The translations under genes were made by a program, and so were the position numbers. This document shows, piece by piece, positions 50,671 through 60,255 of a stretch of DNA of 64,000 nucleotides. The first letter of the stretch is position 1, and each line of letters begins with the position of its first letter. The DNA is from Eubacterium ventriosum. Lineage in GTDB: Bacteria; Bacillota; Clostridia; Lachnospirales; Lachnospiraceae. The notes beneath the pieces are model-generated. The model was not told where the DNA came from, ran no database searches, and saw only the letters and a program-made list of their open reading frames with translations. The stretch spans positions 1,313,501 to 1,377,500 of the forward strand of contig NZ_CP102282.1 of the NCBI RefSeq assembly GCF_025150745.1. The letters run 5' to 3'.

Positions 50671-53425
50671 AATTAAAGTATTAATCATAACGTCAATAAT
50701 ATGTTTATTTTACTGTGGAGTTGCCTTTGGATATACGGGAGGTGGCACAAAGGGTAATCCTTACATAGTGTCAAATGTAGACGAACTAACAACAATTCTT
50801 AATGAGAAAGGAAGTAACGATTGGGTATACATATCATTAAAATCTAATATAAAAATTAAGAAAACAATAACTGTTAGAACAGGTTATTTTGTTATAAATG
50901 CAACAAACGGTGATAAAACAATTAAACGTAGTACATCTTTAAAAGATTCCATTAATGATCAAAGTAATCCGGGATATTGTTTTAGAATATTAAATACTTC
51001 ATATGTAATATTTGGATTAGGTGGAAATATGCTTACATTAGATGGAAGTTGGAAGGATTTAGGAAATGCAAATATGTCAGGCTGGATAAATGTAGAACCA
51101 GGCGGACGGCTTTATATAGAAAGATTTGCACGTTTGATAAACACATTTAACAACGAAAAAAAATCCGGAGCTCCAATTATGACATATGGAGATACGCAGA
51201 TTAATTGTGAAATTGGCAGATGTAAAGGATACAATGGTGGAGCAATTAAAAATATAAAAGGAACTTTAAAAGTATATGGAGATACAAAAATACATGATTG
51301 TGTATCTGTAACCGAAGGTGGGGCAATACATAATTCACAAAAAGGAACACTAAGTATAGAAGATTCGGAAATTTGGAATTGCGAAGCATTAGAAGAAGGT
51401 GGAGCGATTTTTTCAAAAGATGCAGATAGTTTGTGTGTTATTTATTCAGGGAAGATACATAATAACAAATCAGGTGAAAGTGCCGGAGCAGTTTTCTCAG
51501 GATATGGAGCGACGCTTGTTGTAGGAAGGTCAACATCGGGACCTGAAATATTTGAAAATACTTCAGGAGGAAGCGGAGGTGGAGTAAGATGCAACGGAGG
51601 AACAGGTACAGATGCAGGTGGAATAACAACATTTATAAGAGGGACAATAACAAATAATACTTCAGGTAAGCATGGTGGAGGCATTGCCTGTGGAGAAGCA
51701 GGAGAAAATGGTCAGTCAAAACTTTATATGTCAGATATGACTATTAGTAATAATACTTGTACAGAGTCAGGTGGTGGAATTTGGACACCAAACAATATAC
51801 AGGGAACAGGAACAGAATATGCAATTATTCAAAACAGCCGGATTACATCCAATACTTGTCATAAATATGGTGGAGGTATATCTGTCCATGGAAAGGTTTA
51901 TGTATCAAACTGTTCAATAGAACATAATTTTACAGGTGACAGGGGAGCAGGAATCCATATAACAGAAGGAGGTACGTTAAAATATGATATGGGAACAATT
52001 TCTGACAATAAAACCTTAGACAGTATTACAGGAACGGGAATATATGTAAATGGTCAGCTTAAAATTAATGAATCGGCAAGAATAGCTGAAAATAATGTAG
52101 TTTACCTGCCAAAAGGAAAATATATAGAAGTAACAGGTGAACTTTATAAAAATTATTCAAGTATTGCAAAAATAGAATCGGAAGACAAAAGTAATGGAAC
52201 AAAATTAGTATATATAAATTATGAAAATGGAACAGGCGAGAAAGAACTGTATTATAAAGGAACTTCCAGTGATGAATATGAAGGAAAAGAAGTGCAAAAG
52301 AAATATAGTTGTGTTGGAATAAGTTCGCAACAATTACTAAGAACGGGAGAAAATGTTTCAGGCATCGGGAAAAATTGGATTATTATAAGTGAAAAATACT
52401 TAATAAAATATGATTCAAATACAACTGATGAAGTTAAAAATATGCCTTCAGATCAAGTAAAATTTTGGAATGAAAATATTAAATTAAGCAGTGAAGGTCC
52501 TAAAAGAGAAAAATATATAATTGATACTAAAAAACATTGGAATTACTCAAAAGATGGAAGAGGAACAAGAATTTCAGCGGGAGCTTATTTTTATGCCAAT
52601 GAATCAAGAGTTCTATATGCTCAGTGGAAGAAACGTCCACCTAAGGAAATATATATAAATGCTAAGGACAGATATTATTTTAAAGGACAAGGCATAGTTA
52701 TAAATAGAGAAGAATTGCTGAAAAAAGTTACAGTAACTGACGATGTTGATAACGGAAATGAGTATTATGTTAGAATAATAGAAATAACCCGAACCAGTGA
52801 TAATCTTGTCAATAATGATAGTAGTGACGATAAAAATGATAGCAGCAGTAACAAGAACGATAGTACTAACGATAAAAATGATAGCAGCAGTAATAAGAGC
52901 GATAGTGCTAGTAATAAAAGTGACAGCAGCAGTAACAAGAGCGATAGTACTGACAATAAAAGTGATAGTAAAAACAATAACAGTAGCAATAAAAGTGACA
53001 GTGGCAGTAAAGGTAATTACAAAGACAACAATTTATTAGCGACGGGATCAAACCTTGTTCCTGAAAAGTACATTAATACGTCAAAGGTTAGTGTATATAA
53101 AATAAAGATATACACTGAAACAGAAACAGCAAGTGTAAATGCAACAGCAACGTTTAAAATTTATGTATTAGATAATGAAACAGCTATTGGTTCTGTAAGA
53201 TTTATAAGCAGTAAATATATTTATACATTATCAGATACTTCAAAATGGAATAAAAAGCGAAATGAGACTTTGAATACAAGGTTAACTAATGCGTTAAAAG
53301 ATTCAAATCCAATGCTCAAAGTTGCGTATACAAGTGATGAAATTGAGCAGATAAGAAAGACTGTAAAAGGAAAAGGCTATAGAATAACCAATAGTCTTAA
53401 TAAAAATATTACAAAGGAATGGTAG
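50660..53425 (+). CDS. Large beta-helix surface protein (putative pilus-associated adhesin)
   Basis: 921 residues. Signal peptide 1-24 (VLIITSIICLFYCGVAFG). Residues about 25-510 form a right-handed parallel beta-helix with many GGAI/GGGI/GAG turns, as in polymorphic surface proteins. An InlB-like beta-repeat lies at about 580-665 (HWNYSKDGRGTRISAGAYFY, SRVLYAQWKK). A Ser/Asp/Asn/Lys linker at about 715-785 is built of 14-residue repeats, then a C-terminal domain of about 135 residues ending ITKEW. No sortase signal. Embedded in the Tad-like operon. Confidence 0.8.
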   Translation: MRDKIKVLIITSIICLFYCGVAFGYTGGGTKGNPYIVSNVDELTTILNEKGSNDWVYISLKSNIKIKKTITVRTGYFVINATNGDKTIKRSTSLKDSINDQSNPGYCFRILNTSYVIFGLGGNMLTLDGSWKDLGNANMSGWINVEPGGRLYIERFARLINTFNNEKKSGAPIMTYGDTQINCEIGRCKGYNGGAIKNIKGTLKVYGDTKIHDCVSVTEGGAIHNSQKGTLSIEDSEIWNCEALEEGGAIFSKDADSLCVIYSGKIHNNKSGESAGAVFSGYGATLVVGRSTSGPEIFENTSGGSGGGVRCNGGTGTDAGGITTFIRGTITNNTSGKHGGGIACGEAGENGQSKLYMSDMTISNNTCTESGGGIWTPNNIQGTGTEYAIIQNSRITSNTCHKYGGGISVHGKVYVSNCSIEHNFTGDRGAGIHITEGGTLKYDMGTISDNKTLDSITGTGIYVNGQLKINESARIAENNVVYLPKGKYIEVTGELYKNYSSIAKIESEDKSNGTKLVYINYENGTGEKELYYKGTSSDEYEGKEVQKKYSCVGISSQQLLRTGENVSGIGKNWIIISEKYLIKYDSNTTDEVKNMPSDQVKFWNENIKLSSEGPKREKYIIDTKKHWNYSKDGRGTRISAGAYFYANESRVLYAQWKKRPPKEIYINAKDRYYFKGQGIVINREELLKKVTVTDDVDNGNEYYVRIIEITRTSDNLVNNDSSDDKNDSSSNKNDSTNDKNDSSSNKSDSASNKSDSSSNKSDSTDNKSDSKNNNSSNKSDSGSKGNYKDNNLLATGSNLVPEKYINTSKVSVYKIKIYTETETASVNATATFKIYVLDNETAIGSVRFISSKYIYTLSDTSKWNKKRNETLNTRLTNALKDSNPMLKVAYTSDEIEQIRKTVKGKGYRITNSLNKNITKEW
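52829..52954 (+). repeat. 42-bp in-frame tandem repeat in the adhesin linker
   Basis: Three 42-bp units (52829, 52871, 52913) encode DKNDSSSNKNDSTN, DKNDSSSNKSDSAS and NKSDSSSNKSDSTD. A degenerate fourth follows. Copy number may vary between strains without breaking the frame. Confidence 0.85.
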
Positions 53426-53428
53426 TGT

Positions 53429-53797
53429 ATGAAACAGATAATAATTATTGTGGGAACCATAGTTATAATTTTCATAGCTGCAATGACAATAGTATCTGTG
53501 GAAAGTAAGGACTTAAGAACAGACGAATTAAACAGAGCAGTTTCTGCATCAATTAAGAAAACAGTTTCAGACAGTCAGATTGAAAATCAGTCGACTATAT
53601 TGTCTAATAAGGAAATGGTAGCATATTTTATTCAGTTGTTAAGTGTTAACATGAAAGGCAAGGGAGATGTTACCGTTGAAGTATATGATGCAGACTATAA
53701 AGAGGGACTTTTGTCTGTTGCAGTAACTGAAAAATTTAAATATGTAAATGGAAAAAATGGAGAAATAACAGTTAGAAAGTCAGCAATAGCTGAATAA
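53429..53797 (+). CDS. Second pseudopilin-like protein
   Basis: 122 residues. N-terminal hydrophobic helix (about 2-22), then a mixed domain with QIENQSTILSNKEMVAYFIQ, GDVTVEVYDADYKEGLLSVA. Starts 3 nt after the adhesin stop, with AAGGAATGG inside the end of that gene, so it is translationally coupled. Family not recognised; position implies a minor pilin. Confidence 0.6.
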   Translation: MKQIIIIVGTIVIIFIAAMTIVSVESKDLRTDELNRAVSASIKKTVSDSQIENQSTILSNKEMVAYFIQLLSVNMKGKGDVTVEVYDADYKEGLLSVAVTEKFKYVNGKNGEITVRKSAIAE

Positions 53798-53815
53798 AAA
53801 TCAGATGTGTCCTAA

Positions 53816-53866
53816 AGTCATTATCCCACCATTGTGCAGGCACAGGTGGAATAAGACAATTTAACT
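53816..53866. terminator. Hairpin between the Tad-like locus and birA
   Basis: GTC-TTAT-CCCACC-GTG pairs imperfectly with CAC-GGTGG-ATAA-GAC, lying between convergent genes. It could end transcripts from both sides, though T-runs are poor. Confidence 0.5.
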
Positions 53867-53885
53867 TATAATCTATAGTATTATA

Positions 53886-54860
53886 TTATTTTTGAATTTT
53901 AGTGCTGACTTCGCCGGAGTTTAGCCATTCTTCAGAACCGTCTTCATAACGAACTTTAAGATGGCATTCCTTGTCTATTTCAAGAGCCAGTGCATTTCTT
54001 GAAGTTCCGTTAGAAAGTACGCTGATAGGTTGCCCAATTATCATTGAACGGCTAATATATTCGTCAAGATAAGCTCTTTTGTCAAAGGATTCATAGTATT
54101 CCATAAAATAGTTTAAAAGGTGACCAACAAGTATGCTTCGCTTATTTACGGCATCACTGCTTTTTTCAAAAATAGCAGTTGCAATTTCTGAAATATCTTC
54201 AGGAAAACCGTCTTCAGGTGGGCATACGTTAATGCCAATTCCTACTATGGCATAATCCAACTTTGATGTTTCAATATTAAAGGCAGCTTCGGTAAGAATG
54301 CCACAAACTTTTTTACCTTCAATATAAATGTCATTAACCCATTTAATGTCAGCTTTTTTGTTAGAAACATCTTCAATGGCTTTGGCTGTTGCCACAGCAG
54401 CAGAAGTTGTTAAGAATAAAGCCTGATCAGCAGGAATATCAGGTCTTACTAATATGCTAATGTACAGGCCTGTGTTTGATGGAGAGTAGAATTTCTTACC
54501 CATTCGTCCTCTGCCAAGTGTCTGTTCTGTGGCGATAAGGACTGTGCCGTGTGGCGCACTCTGTTCGGCTTTTTCTTTTAAAACTGTATTGGTAGATGTA
54601 ATGGTTTTGTATACAGACAAATCAAGTGGATAATTTAAATATTGTTCAATGCTTTGTGGTGAAAGAATGTCATTGTCAGGCTCTAAGCAATATCCTTTGT
54701 TAGGAATTGCATTTATTGAATAGCCATCTTTTTCAAGAGTTTTAATGGCTTTCCAGATAGAGTTACGGCTTACGTTAAGATTAGTTGCAAGCTGACCTCC
54801 TGAAATGTATTCACCTTTATTTTCTTCAAGCTGTTTTAAAACTTCGTCTTTTATGCTCAT
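53886..54860 (-). CDS. birA: Biotin operon repressor / biotin--protein ligase BirA
   Basis: 324 residues. N-terminal winged HTH (about 17-65: ISGGQLATNLNVSRNSIWKA) makes it the bifunctional type that also represses. Catalytic ligase domain with GRGRMGKKFYSPSNTGLYIS (about 118-137) and IKWVNDIYIEGKKVCGIL (about 175-192), then the C-terminal SH3-like domain. It faces away from bioY, its likely target. Confidence 0.95.
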   Translation of the reverse strand: MSIKDEVLKQLEENKGEYISGGQLATNLNVSRNSIWKAIKTLEKDGYSINAIPNKGYCLEPDNDILSPQSIEQYLNYPLDLSVYKTITSTNTVLKEKAEQSAPHGTVLIATEQTLGRGRMGKKFYSPSNTGLYISILVRPDIPADQALFLTTSAAVATAKAIEDVSNKKADIKWVNDIYIEGKKVCGILTEAAFNIETSKLDYAIVGIGINVCPPEDGFPEDISEIATAIFEKSSDAVNKRSILVGHLLNYFMEYYESFDKRAYLDEYISRSMIIGQPISVLSNGTSRNALALEIDKECHLKVRYEDGSEEWLNSGEVSTKIQK

Positions 54861-54934
54861 GGTAACAGAAACCTTTCTTAATTAGTATGATTATGCAATA
54901 AAGAGTTATGCAATAGAAGTACATAACAAAATTC

Positions 54935-54962
54935 ATTTTATGCAATGAAAATATAATGTCAA
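54935..54962 (-). promoter_or_regulatory. Promoter of birA
   Basis: On the minus strand TTGACA (complement of 54957-54962), 16-nt spacer, TAAAAT (complement of 54935-54940). The surrounding 54861-55172 gap has TTATGCAAT three times (about 54890, 54906, 54938). Confidence 0.6.
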
Positions 54963-55056
54963 AAATATGACATAAAAAAGTATAACATCAAAAATATGTT
55001 TATTCAACAAAACAAAGTGAATGAATAATAAAATGTTAGCTAAAAAATAAAATGGG

Positions 55057-55085
55057 TTGACAATCGAAAAACGTTGTCTTACAAT
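55057..55085 (+). promoter_or_regulatory. Promoter of bioY with possible BirA operator
   Basis: TTGACA (55057-55062), 17-nt spacer, TACAAT (55080-55085). The inverted pair GACAA..TTGTC (55059-55063 and 55074-55078) overlaps the spacer, where a repressor would act. It is not a full match to the known BirA consensus. Confidence 0.65.
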
Positions 55086-55172
55086 GGTGACGTTGGAGTG
55101 CGCATATTCAGAGAATATTTAGAAGGGACATAGGCATAAATTTAATTACTCAATTGATGCCTTTTATAAAAA

Positions 55173-55727
55173 ATGAATAATAAGAAATTTTTAACTGTTC
55201 AGGATATGGTTCTTATAGCTGTATTTGTAGCAATAATAACTGTATGTTCATTTATACAGATTTCAGTAGGACCTGTACCATTTACATTACAGACATTTGG
55301 TGTTTTTGTAACAGCAGGCATACTTGGAACTAAGAGAGGAACATTAGCAGTTATAGTTTATATTTTGCTTGGTATTATTGGTGTACCTGTATTTTGTGGT
55401 GCAGGCGGACCGGGAGTTATTGTTGGAACAACAGGTGGTTACATAACAGGATTTGTTTTTACTGCACTTATTATTGGCATAATCACTCATTTCTTTGAAA
55501 AGAGTTCTACATGGTTAAAACTTGGAGCTACAGTTGTAGCTATGATTTTAGGTGATGTTGTATGTTTTGTTATTGGAACAATTCAGTTTATGTTTGTAAT
55601 GAAGACTTCATTGACAGTGGCATTGGGATACTGTGTAATACCATTTATTATTCCTGATTTAGTTAAAATATTAGTAGCAACAATTATTGTTAATAGGATG
55701 AAGAAATATGTCAAAATACTTAATTAG
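55173..55727 (+). CDS. bioY: Biotin transporter BioY
   Basis: 184 residues, six helices. GPVPFTLQTFGVFVTAGILG and GAGGPGVIVGTTGGYITGFV are conserved BioY segments. BioY is the S-component for biotin of ECF transporters. ATG 55173 has only a poor Shine-Dalgarno. The next gene overlaps its end by 20 nt. Confidence 0.94.
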   Translation: MNNKKFLTVQDMVLIAVFVAIITVCSFIQISVGPVPFTLQTFGVFVTAGILGTKRGTLAVIVYILLGIIGVPVFCGAGGPGVIVGTTGGYITGFVFTALIIGIITHFFEKSSTWLKLGATVVAMILGDVVCFVIGTIQFMFVMKTSLTVALGYCVIPFIIPDLVKILVATIIVNRMKKYVKILN

Positions 55728-56085
55728 ACCACATCATATGTTGTGTATGCAGTTCTTTGAGGGCAAGGGATACAGCGATGGATTTGTTGCATCTATGGCA
55801 GCAATAAAAGAAAAACTTGAAAAAGAAGATCCTCAGGTTGAGATTGTTGAAGGAACAGATGATGTATGTAAGAATTGCCCACATAATATGGGTGGGGCAT
55901 GTGAGAATGAAGATTCTGTAAGACAACATGACAAGAGAGTGTATGACAAAGTAATTGAAACTGTAGGAAACAGTGCCAAATGGTCAAATATTACCAAAGC
56001 CATAAGAGAGAACATTATAGACTCAGGTAAGATGAGAGAAACTTGTGGTAAGTGTCAGTGGTCAGATATTTGTTTTAAAAATTAG
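55708..56085 (+). CDS. DUF1284 cysteine-rich protein
   Basis: 125 residues. IRPHHMLCMQFFEGKGYSDG is the DUF1284 start, with later cysteines in CKNCPHNMGGAC and CGKCQWSDIC, six or more in all, suggesting an iron-sulfur or zinc site. Function unknown. It overlaps bioY by 20 nt, so it may be translated together with it. A hairpin at about 56114-56147 (AAAGGGTGC/GCACCTTTT) follows. Confidence 0.85.
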   Translation: MSKYLIRPHHMLCMQFFEGKGYSDGFVASMAAIKEKLEKEDPQVEIVEGTDDVCKNCPHNMGGACENEDSVRQHDKRVYDKVIETVGNSAKWSNITKAIRENIIDSGKMRETCGKCQWSDICFKN

Positions 56086-56113
56086 AATAATAAATATATA
56101 TATTTCAAACAAC

Positions 56114-56147
56114 CAAAGGGTGCGTGGCTTTATGCTATGCACCTTTT
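56114..56147 (+). terminator. Terminator after the DUF1284 gene
   Basis: AAAGGGTGC pairs with GCACCTTT across a loop, with a short T-run. Beyond it a 27-bp direct repeat (ACTAAACAAYAYAGGTATAA type, about 56182-56232) precedes the M16C gene. Confidence 0.65.
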
Positions 56148-56292
56148 GTGTTATATGCGATTAGACTTGATATTTGCGATAGCTAAACAACACAGGTATA
56201 AATCTGCAACTAAACAATATAGGTATAAATCTAGATAGAAGAACCAAAATATGTTAGTATATAATGTATTAGATTTAATTTTGGAGGAAGCA

Positions 56293-59238
56293 ATGACTTT
56301 AGAGGCAAAGAATTTAAATGAGCAGATAAGCAATTTAAAAGAATATGAAGTGATTCTTCATAAAAATATAGAAGAAGTTGATTCAGAAGGATGGTTTCTG
56401 AAACATAAGAAAACAGGAGCAAGAATAGTACTTCTGGCTAATGATGATGATAACAAGGTATTTAATATAGGATTTAGAACACCTGTTAATAATGATACGG
56501 GAGTTCCGCACATTATCGAGCATACAGTACTTTGTGGTTCGAAGAAGTATCCTGTTAAGGATCCTTTTATGGAATTAGTTAAGGGGTCACTTAACACATT
56601 TTTAAATGCAATGACATATCCGGATAAGACAATTTATCCTGTGGCAAGTTATAATGACAAGGATTTTAAGAATCTTATGGAAACGTATATGGATGCAGTT
56701 TTTAATCCTAATATATATGATGAAAAGAAGATTTTTCTTCAGGAGGGATGGCATTACGAACTTGAAAACAAGGATGGAGAATTAACTTACAACGGAGTTG
56801 TATACAATGAAATGAAAGGCGTTTATTCATCAGTGGACGGCGTAATGGATAGAGCAACATTACATTCATTGTATCCGGACACATCTTACAGTTATGAGTC
56901 AGGTGGAAATCCTGACAATATACCGGAATTATCATATGAAGAATATTTGGATTTTCATAGAAAATACTATCATCCGTCTAACAGCTACATTTATCTTTAT
57001 GGAGATATGGATATGGTTGAAAGACTTCAGTGGATTGACAAGGAATATCTTGGCAAGTATGATATGTTGAAAATTGATTCAGAAGTAAAGAAACAGCCTG
57101 CTTTTTCACAGTTAAAGGAAGAAAAAGTGGCTTATGCAATTACAGACAGTGAATCATTGGAAGACAACACAGTTCTTACAGTTAATTATGTAATTGGCGA
57201 TAGCAGTGACGTAGAATTAAATACTGCAATTCAGGTTTTGGAATACGTTCTTATGGAAATGCCTGGAGCTTTTCTTAAGCAGGCTTTAATTGATGCAAAA
57301 ATCGGGAAAGATGTTTATAGTCAGTATGAGGACGATATTTGCCAGCCTATGTACAGCATTGTTGCAAAATATGCCAATGAATCAGACAAAGAAAAATTTA
57401 TTACAATAATAAATGAAACACTTGAAAAATTAGCAAAGGAAGGTCTTGATAAAAAGGCACTTTTGGCAGGATTAAACAGCCTTGAATTTAAAGTGAGAGA
57501 ATCAGATTTTGGCAGAATACCAAAGGGATTAATCTTTGGAATAAATATGCTTTCAAGCTGGTTATATGATGACAGCAATCCTTTTGTTTTATTAGAAACA
57601 AACAAGGTTTTTGAAAAACTTAGAAAGATGATTGACACAGATTATTTTGAAAAATTAATCACAGAATATTTTATAAAAAATACTCACAAATCAGTGGTAA
57701 TATTAACACCTGAAAAAGGATTGACTGAAAAGAAAGAACAGCAGTTAAAAGATTCATTGGAAGCTAAGAAAGGTACAATGACAGATGAAGAAATTGAAAA
57801 TATAATAAAAGAAACAAAGGAACTAAAAGAATATCAGACAACATCTTCTTCACCTGAAAATTTAGCAAAAATTCCTTTACTTGAAATCGAGGATATAGGA
57901 AAAGAACCACGAAAAATCATTGGACAACCGGAAGCTAAAGAAGGCATAACAATGCTTTACAACGACCTGTTTACTAATGGAATAGGATACCTTGACATAG
58001 TATTCGACTGTACAGATTTGCCTGAAAAATATCAAAGTTATATGGGACTTTTGAAACCTGTGTTAAGTTACATGGATACTGAAAAGCATTCTTATACAGA
58101 ACTTAATACTGAAATTGATTTGGATTTAGGCGGTTTTGCTTTTGATTCAGGAATTTATGTTAATAAGAAAACAGGAGAACCAATGCTTACAGGCGAGGTT
58201 CACGCAAAGATGCTTTATGACAAGATTCCAAAGACTTTTGATTTGATTAAAGAAGTTGTTTTGGAAACTAAGTTTGATGACTATAAGCGTTTAAAAGAAA
58301 TTCTTGAAGAATTAAAATCAAGAGTGAAATCTTCAATAATAAAGACAGGTGACAGTGCTGCAATGCTTAGAGCAATGTCTTATTATTCAAAATCATATTA
58401 TTTAAAAGAACAGTCAACAGGACTTGCATTCTATCAGTTCTTAAGTGATATTTTAGATAATTATGAAGAAAAGAAAGAAGATTTCGCAAAGAAATTGAAA
58501 TATACAATTGAATATGTGTTCAGCAATCAGAAAATGTATTTGAATTATGCCGGAGATAAGGAAAGTTATGAACTTGTGAAAAAGCTTGTTATTGACTTAA
58601 AGAACAGTGTTTATAATGTTCCAAGAAATAAGGATTTGTGGCAGTTTAAACCTGAAAAGAAAAATGAAGCAATAAAAACATCAGGTCAGGTTCAATACGT
58701 TGCAAGAACAGGTAACTACAACAAGGATAATGACAAGGTATTTAGTGGAAGCTTTATGGTTCTTGGAAATATTATGAGAAGTAAATATCTTTGGAATAAC
58801 ATTAGAGAATTAGGTGGAGCTTATGGATGTAACGCTTCATTTACAAGAAATGGTGATGTAATGTTTACTTCATACAGAGATCCAAACCTTGGAAAAACTA
58901 ATCAGGTATATTTAAAAGCAGCAGATTTTATTGAAAATTTTAATGTAGATGAAAGAGAAATGCGTAAATATATTATAGGAACAATTAGCGGAATTGATAC
59001 ACCACTTAATGCGGCAGACAGAAGTGGAAGAGAGTTTAGCTGTTTTATTACAGACACAGATTATGAAACATTAAAAAGAGAACGTGAGCAGATTCTTTCA
59101 ACCAATGTTGAAAACATTAGAGAGCTTGCACCTTTGGTAAGAGAAGCTATGGCAGACAATAATATTTGCGTAGTAGGTAGTGCAAGTGCAATAGAACAGG
59201 ACAAAGAACTTTTTGAAAAAATAGTAGAATTAGTTTAA
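56293..59238 (+). CDS. M16C-family zinc metallopeptidase (presequence-protease-like)
   Basis: 981 residues. The inverted zinc motif HIIEH is at 73-77 (VPHIIEHTVLCGSKKYPVKD) with the downstream Glu ligand expected near residues 150-175 (VYNEMKGVYSS). The four-domain M16C architecture fits the length, including the late RELGGAYGCNASF element. This family degrades peptides in a closed chamber. ATG 56293 follows GGAGG; the in-frame ATG 56251 lacks one. Confidence 0.94.
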   Translation: MTLEAKNLNEQISNLKEYEVILHKNIEEVDSEGWFLKHKKTGARIVLLANDDDNKVFNIGFRTPVNNDTGVPHIIEHTVLCGSKKYPVKDPFMELVKGSLNTFLNAMTYPDKTIYPVASYNDKDFKNLMETYMDAVFNPNIYDEKKIFLQEGWHYELENKDGELTYNGVVYNEMKGVYSSVDGVMDRATLHSLYPDTSYSYESGGNPDNIPELSYEEYLDFHRKYYHPSNSYIYLYGDMDMVERLQWIDKEYLGKYDMLKIDSEVKKQPAFSQLKEEKVAYAITDSESLEDNTVLTVNYVIGDSSDVELNTAIQVLEYVLMEMPGAFLKQALIDAKIGKDVYSQYEDDICQPMYSIVAKYANESDKEKFITIINETLEKLAKEGLDKKALLAGLNSLEFKVRESDFGRIPKGLIFGINMLSSWLYDDSNPFVLLETNKVFEKLRKMIDTDYFEKLITEYFIKNTHKSVVILTPEKGLTEKKEQQLKDSLEAKKGTMTDEEIENIIKETKELKEYQTTSSSPENLAKIPLLEIEDIGKEPRKIIGQPEAKEGITMLYNDLFTNGIGYLDIVFDCTDLPEKYQSYMGLLKPVLSYMDTEKHSYTELNTEIDLDLGGFAFDSGIYVNKKTGEPMLTGEVHAKMLYDKIPKTFDLIKEVVLETKFDDYKRLKEILEELKSRVKSSIIKTGDSAAMLRAMSYYSKSYYLKEQSTGLAFYQFLSDILDNYEEKKEDFAKKLKYTIEYVFSNQKMYLNYAGDKESYELVKKLVIDLKNSVYNVPRNKDLWQFKPEKKNEAIKTSGQVQYVARTGNYNKDNDKVFSGSFMVLGNIMRSKYLWNNIRELGGAYGCNASFTRNGDVMFTSYRDPNLGKTNQVYLKAADFIENFNVDEREMRKYIIGTISGIDTPLNAADRSGREFSCFITDTDYETLKREREQILSTNVENIRELAPLVREAMADNNICVVGSASAIEQDKELFEKIVELV

Positions 59239-59352
59239 AAAGTATTAGTTTAAAGTTATAACTAAAAATATCAGACAGATATATTGGAACTAAAGAGAAT
59301 TATTAGTTGTTTACCGAAAGAAAGGAGAGCATCCAGGGGATGCAATAAGATA

Positions 59353-60255
59353 ATGAAAGAAAAATTTAAATCAGGATTTGTAGCCCTTATAGGCAGACCA
59401 AATGTAGGAAAATCTACATTAATGAATCAGATTATTGGTCAGAAGATAGCAATAACATCAAAAAAACCACAGACTACAAGAAATAAGATACAGACAGTAT
59501 ACACATGTGATGAAGGTCAGATAGTATTCCTTGACACACCAGGAATTCACAAAGCTAAAAACAAGCTTGGGGAATATATGGTTAATGTGGCAGAAAAAAC
59601 ATTAAAGGAAGTTGACCTTATATTATGGCTTGTAGAACCTGACACTTTTATCGGTGCAGGGGAACAGCATATTGCTGAACAACTTAAAGGCATTGATGTA
59701 CCTGTAATTCTTGTAATTAACAAAACAGATACAGTTAAACGTGAAGAGATTTTGACTTTTATTGATGCATATAGAAAAATATATGATTTTAATGAAATCA
59801 TTCCTGCATCAGCTCTTAGAGGTCAGAACACAGATACAGTTGTTGAGGAAATATTTAAGTATTTGCCGGAAGGTCCTATGTACTATGATGAAGATACAGT
59901 TACAGACCAGCCAATGAGACAGATTGTAGCTGAATTAATAAGAGAAAAAGCTCTTCACGCATTAAATGAAGAAGTGCCTCACGGAATTGCTGTAACAATA
60001 GAAAGAATGAAGCAGAGAAAAAATGCTGAAATTATGGATATTGACGCAACAATAGTTTGTGAAAGAGATTCACATAAGGGAATAATAATTGGCAAAAAAG
60101 GCAGCATGCTTAAGAAAATCGGTACAAATGCCAGATATGAAATTGAGCAGCAGTTGGAAATGAAAGTTAATCTTCAGTTATGGGTAAAAGTTAGAAAAGA
60201 CTGGAGAGACAGCGAATTATTAATGAAGAATTACGGATATATTGAAGAAAAATAA
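59353..60255 (+). CDS. era: GTPase Era
   Basis: 300 residues. G1 GRPNVGKSTLMNQIIGQ, G2 region KKPQTTRNKIQ, G3 DTPGIHKAK and G4 NKTD, then the KH domain (about 205-295: ERDSHKGIIIGKKGSMLKKI). Era binds 16S rRNA in 30S assembly. ATG 59353 gives the standard length. Its Shine-Dalgarno is unusual: AAAGGAG is 27 nt away and the nearer GGGG is inside a GCATCC/GGATGC hairpin (59330-59344). Confidence 0.97.
   Translation: MKEKFKSGFVALIGRPNVGKSTLMNQIIGQKIAITSKKPQTTRNKIQTVYTCDEGQIVFLDTPGIHKAKNKLGEYMVNVAEKTLKEVDLILWLVEPDTFIGAGEQHIAEQLKGIDVPVILVINKTDTVKREEILTFIDAYRKIYDFNEIIPASALRGQNTDTVVEEIFKYLPEGPMYYDEDTVTDQPMRQIVAELIREKALHALNEEVPHGIAVTIERMKQRKNAEIMDIDATIVCERDSHKGIIIGKKGSMLKKIGTNARYEIEQQLEMKVNLQLWVKVRKDWRDSELLMKNYGYIEEK

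Noticed and set aside
52765-53039. Long Leu/Ser-rich and Ile/Val-rich frames on either strand
   Set aside because: They are shadows of the Ser/Asp/Asn repeat linker of the adhesin; no ribosome-binding sites.
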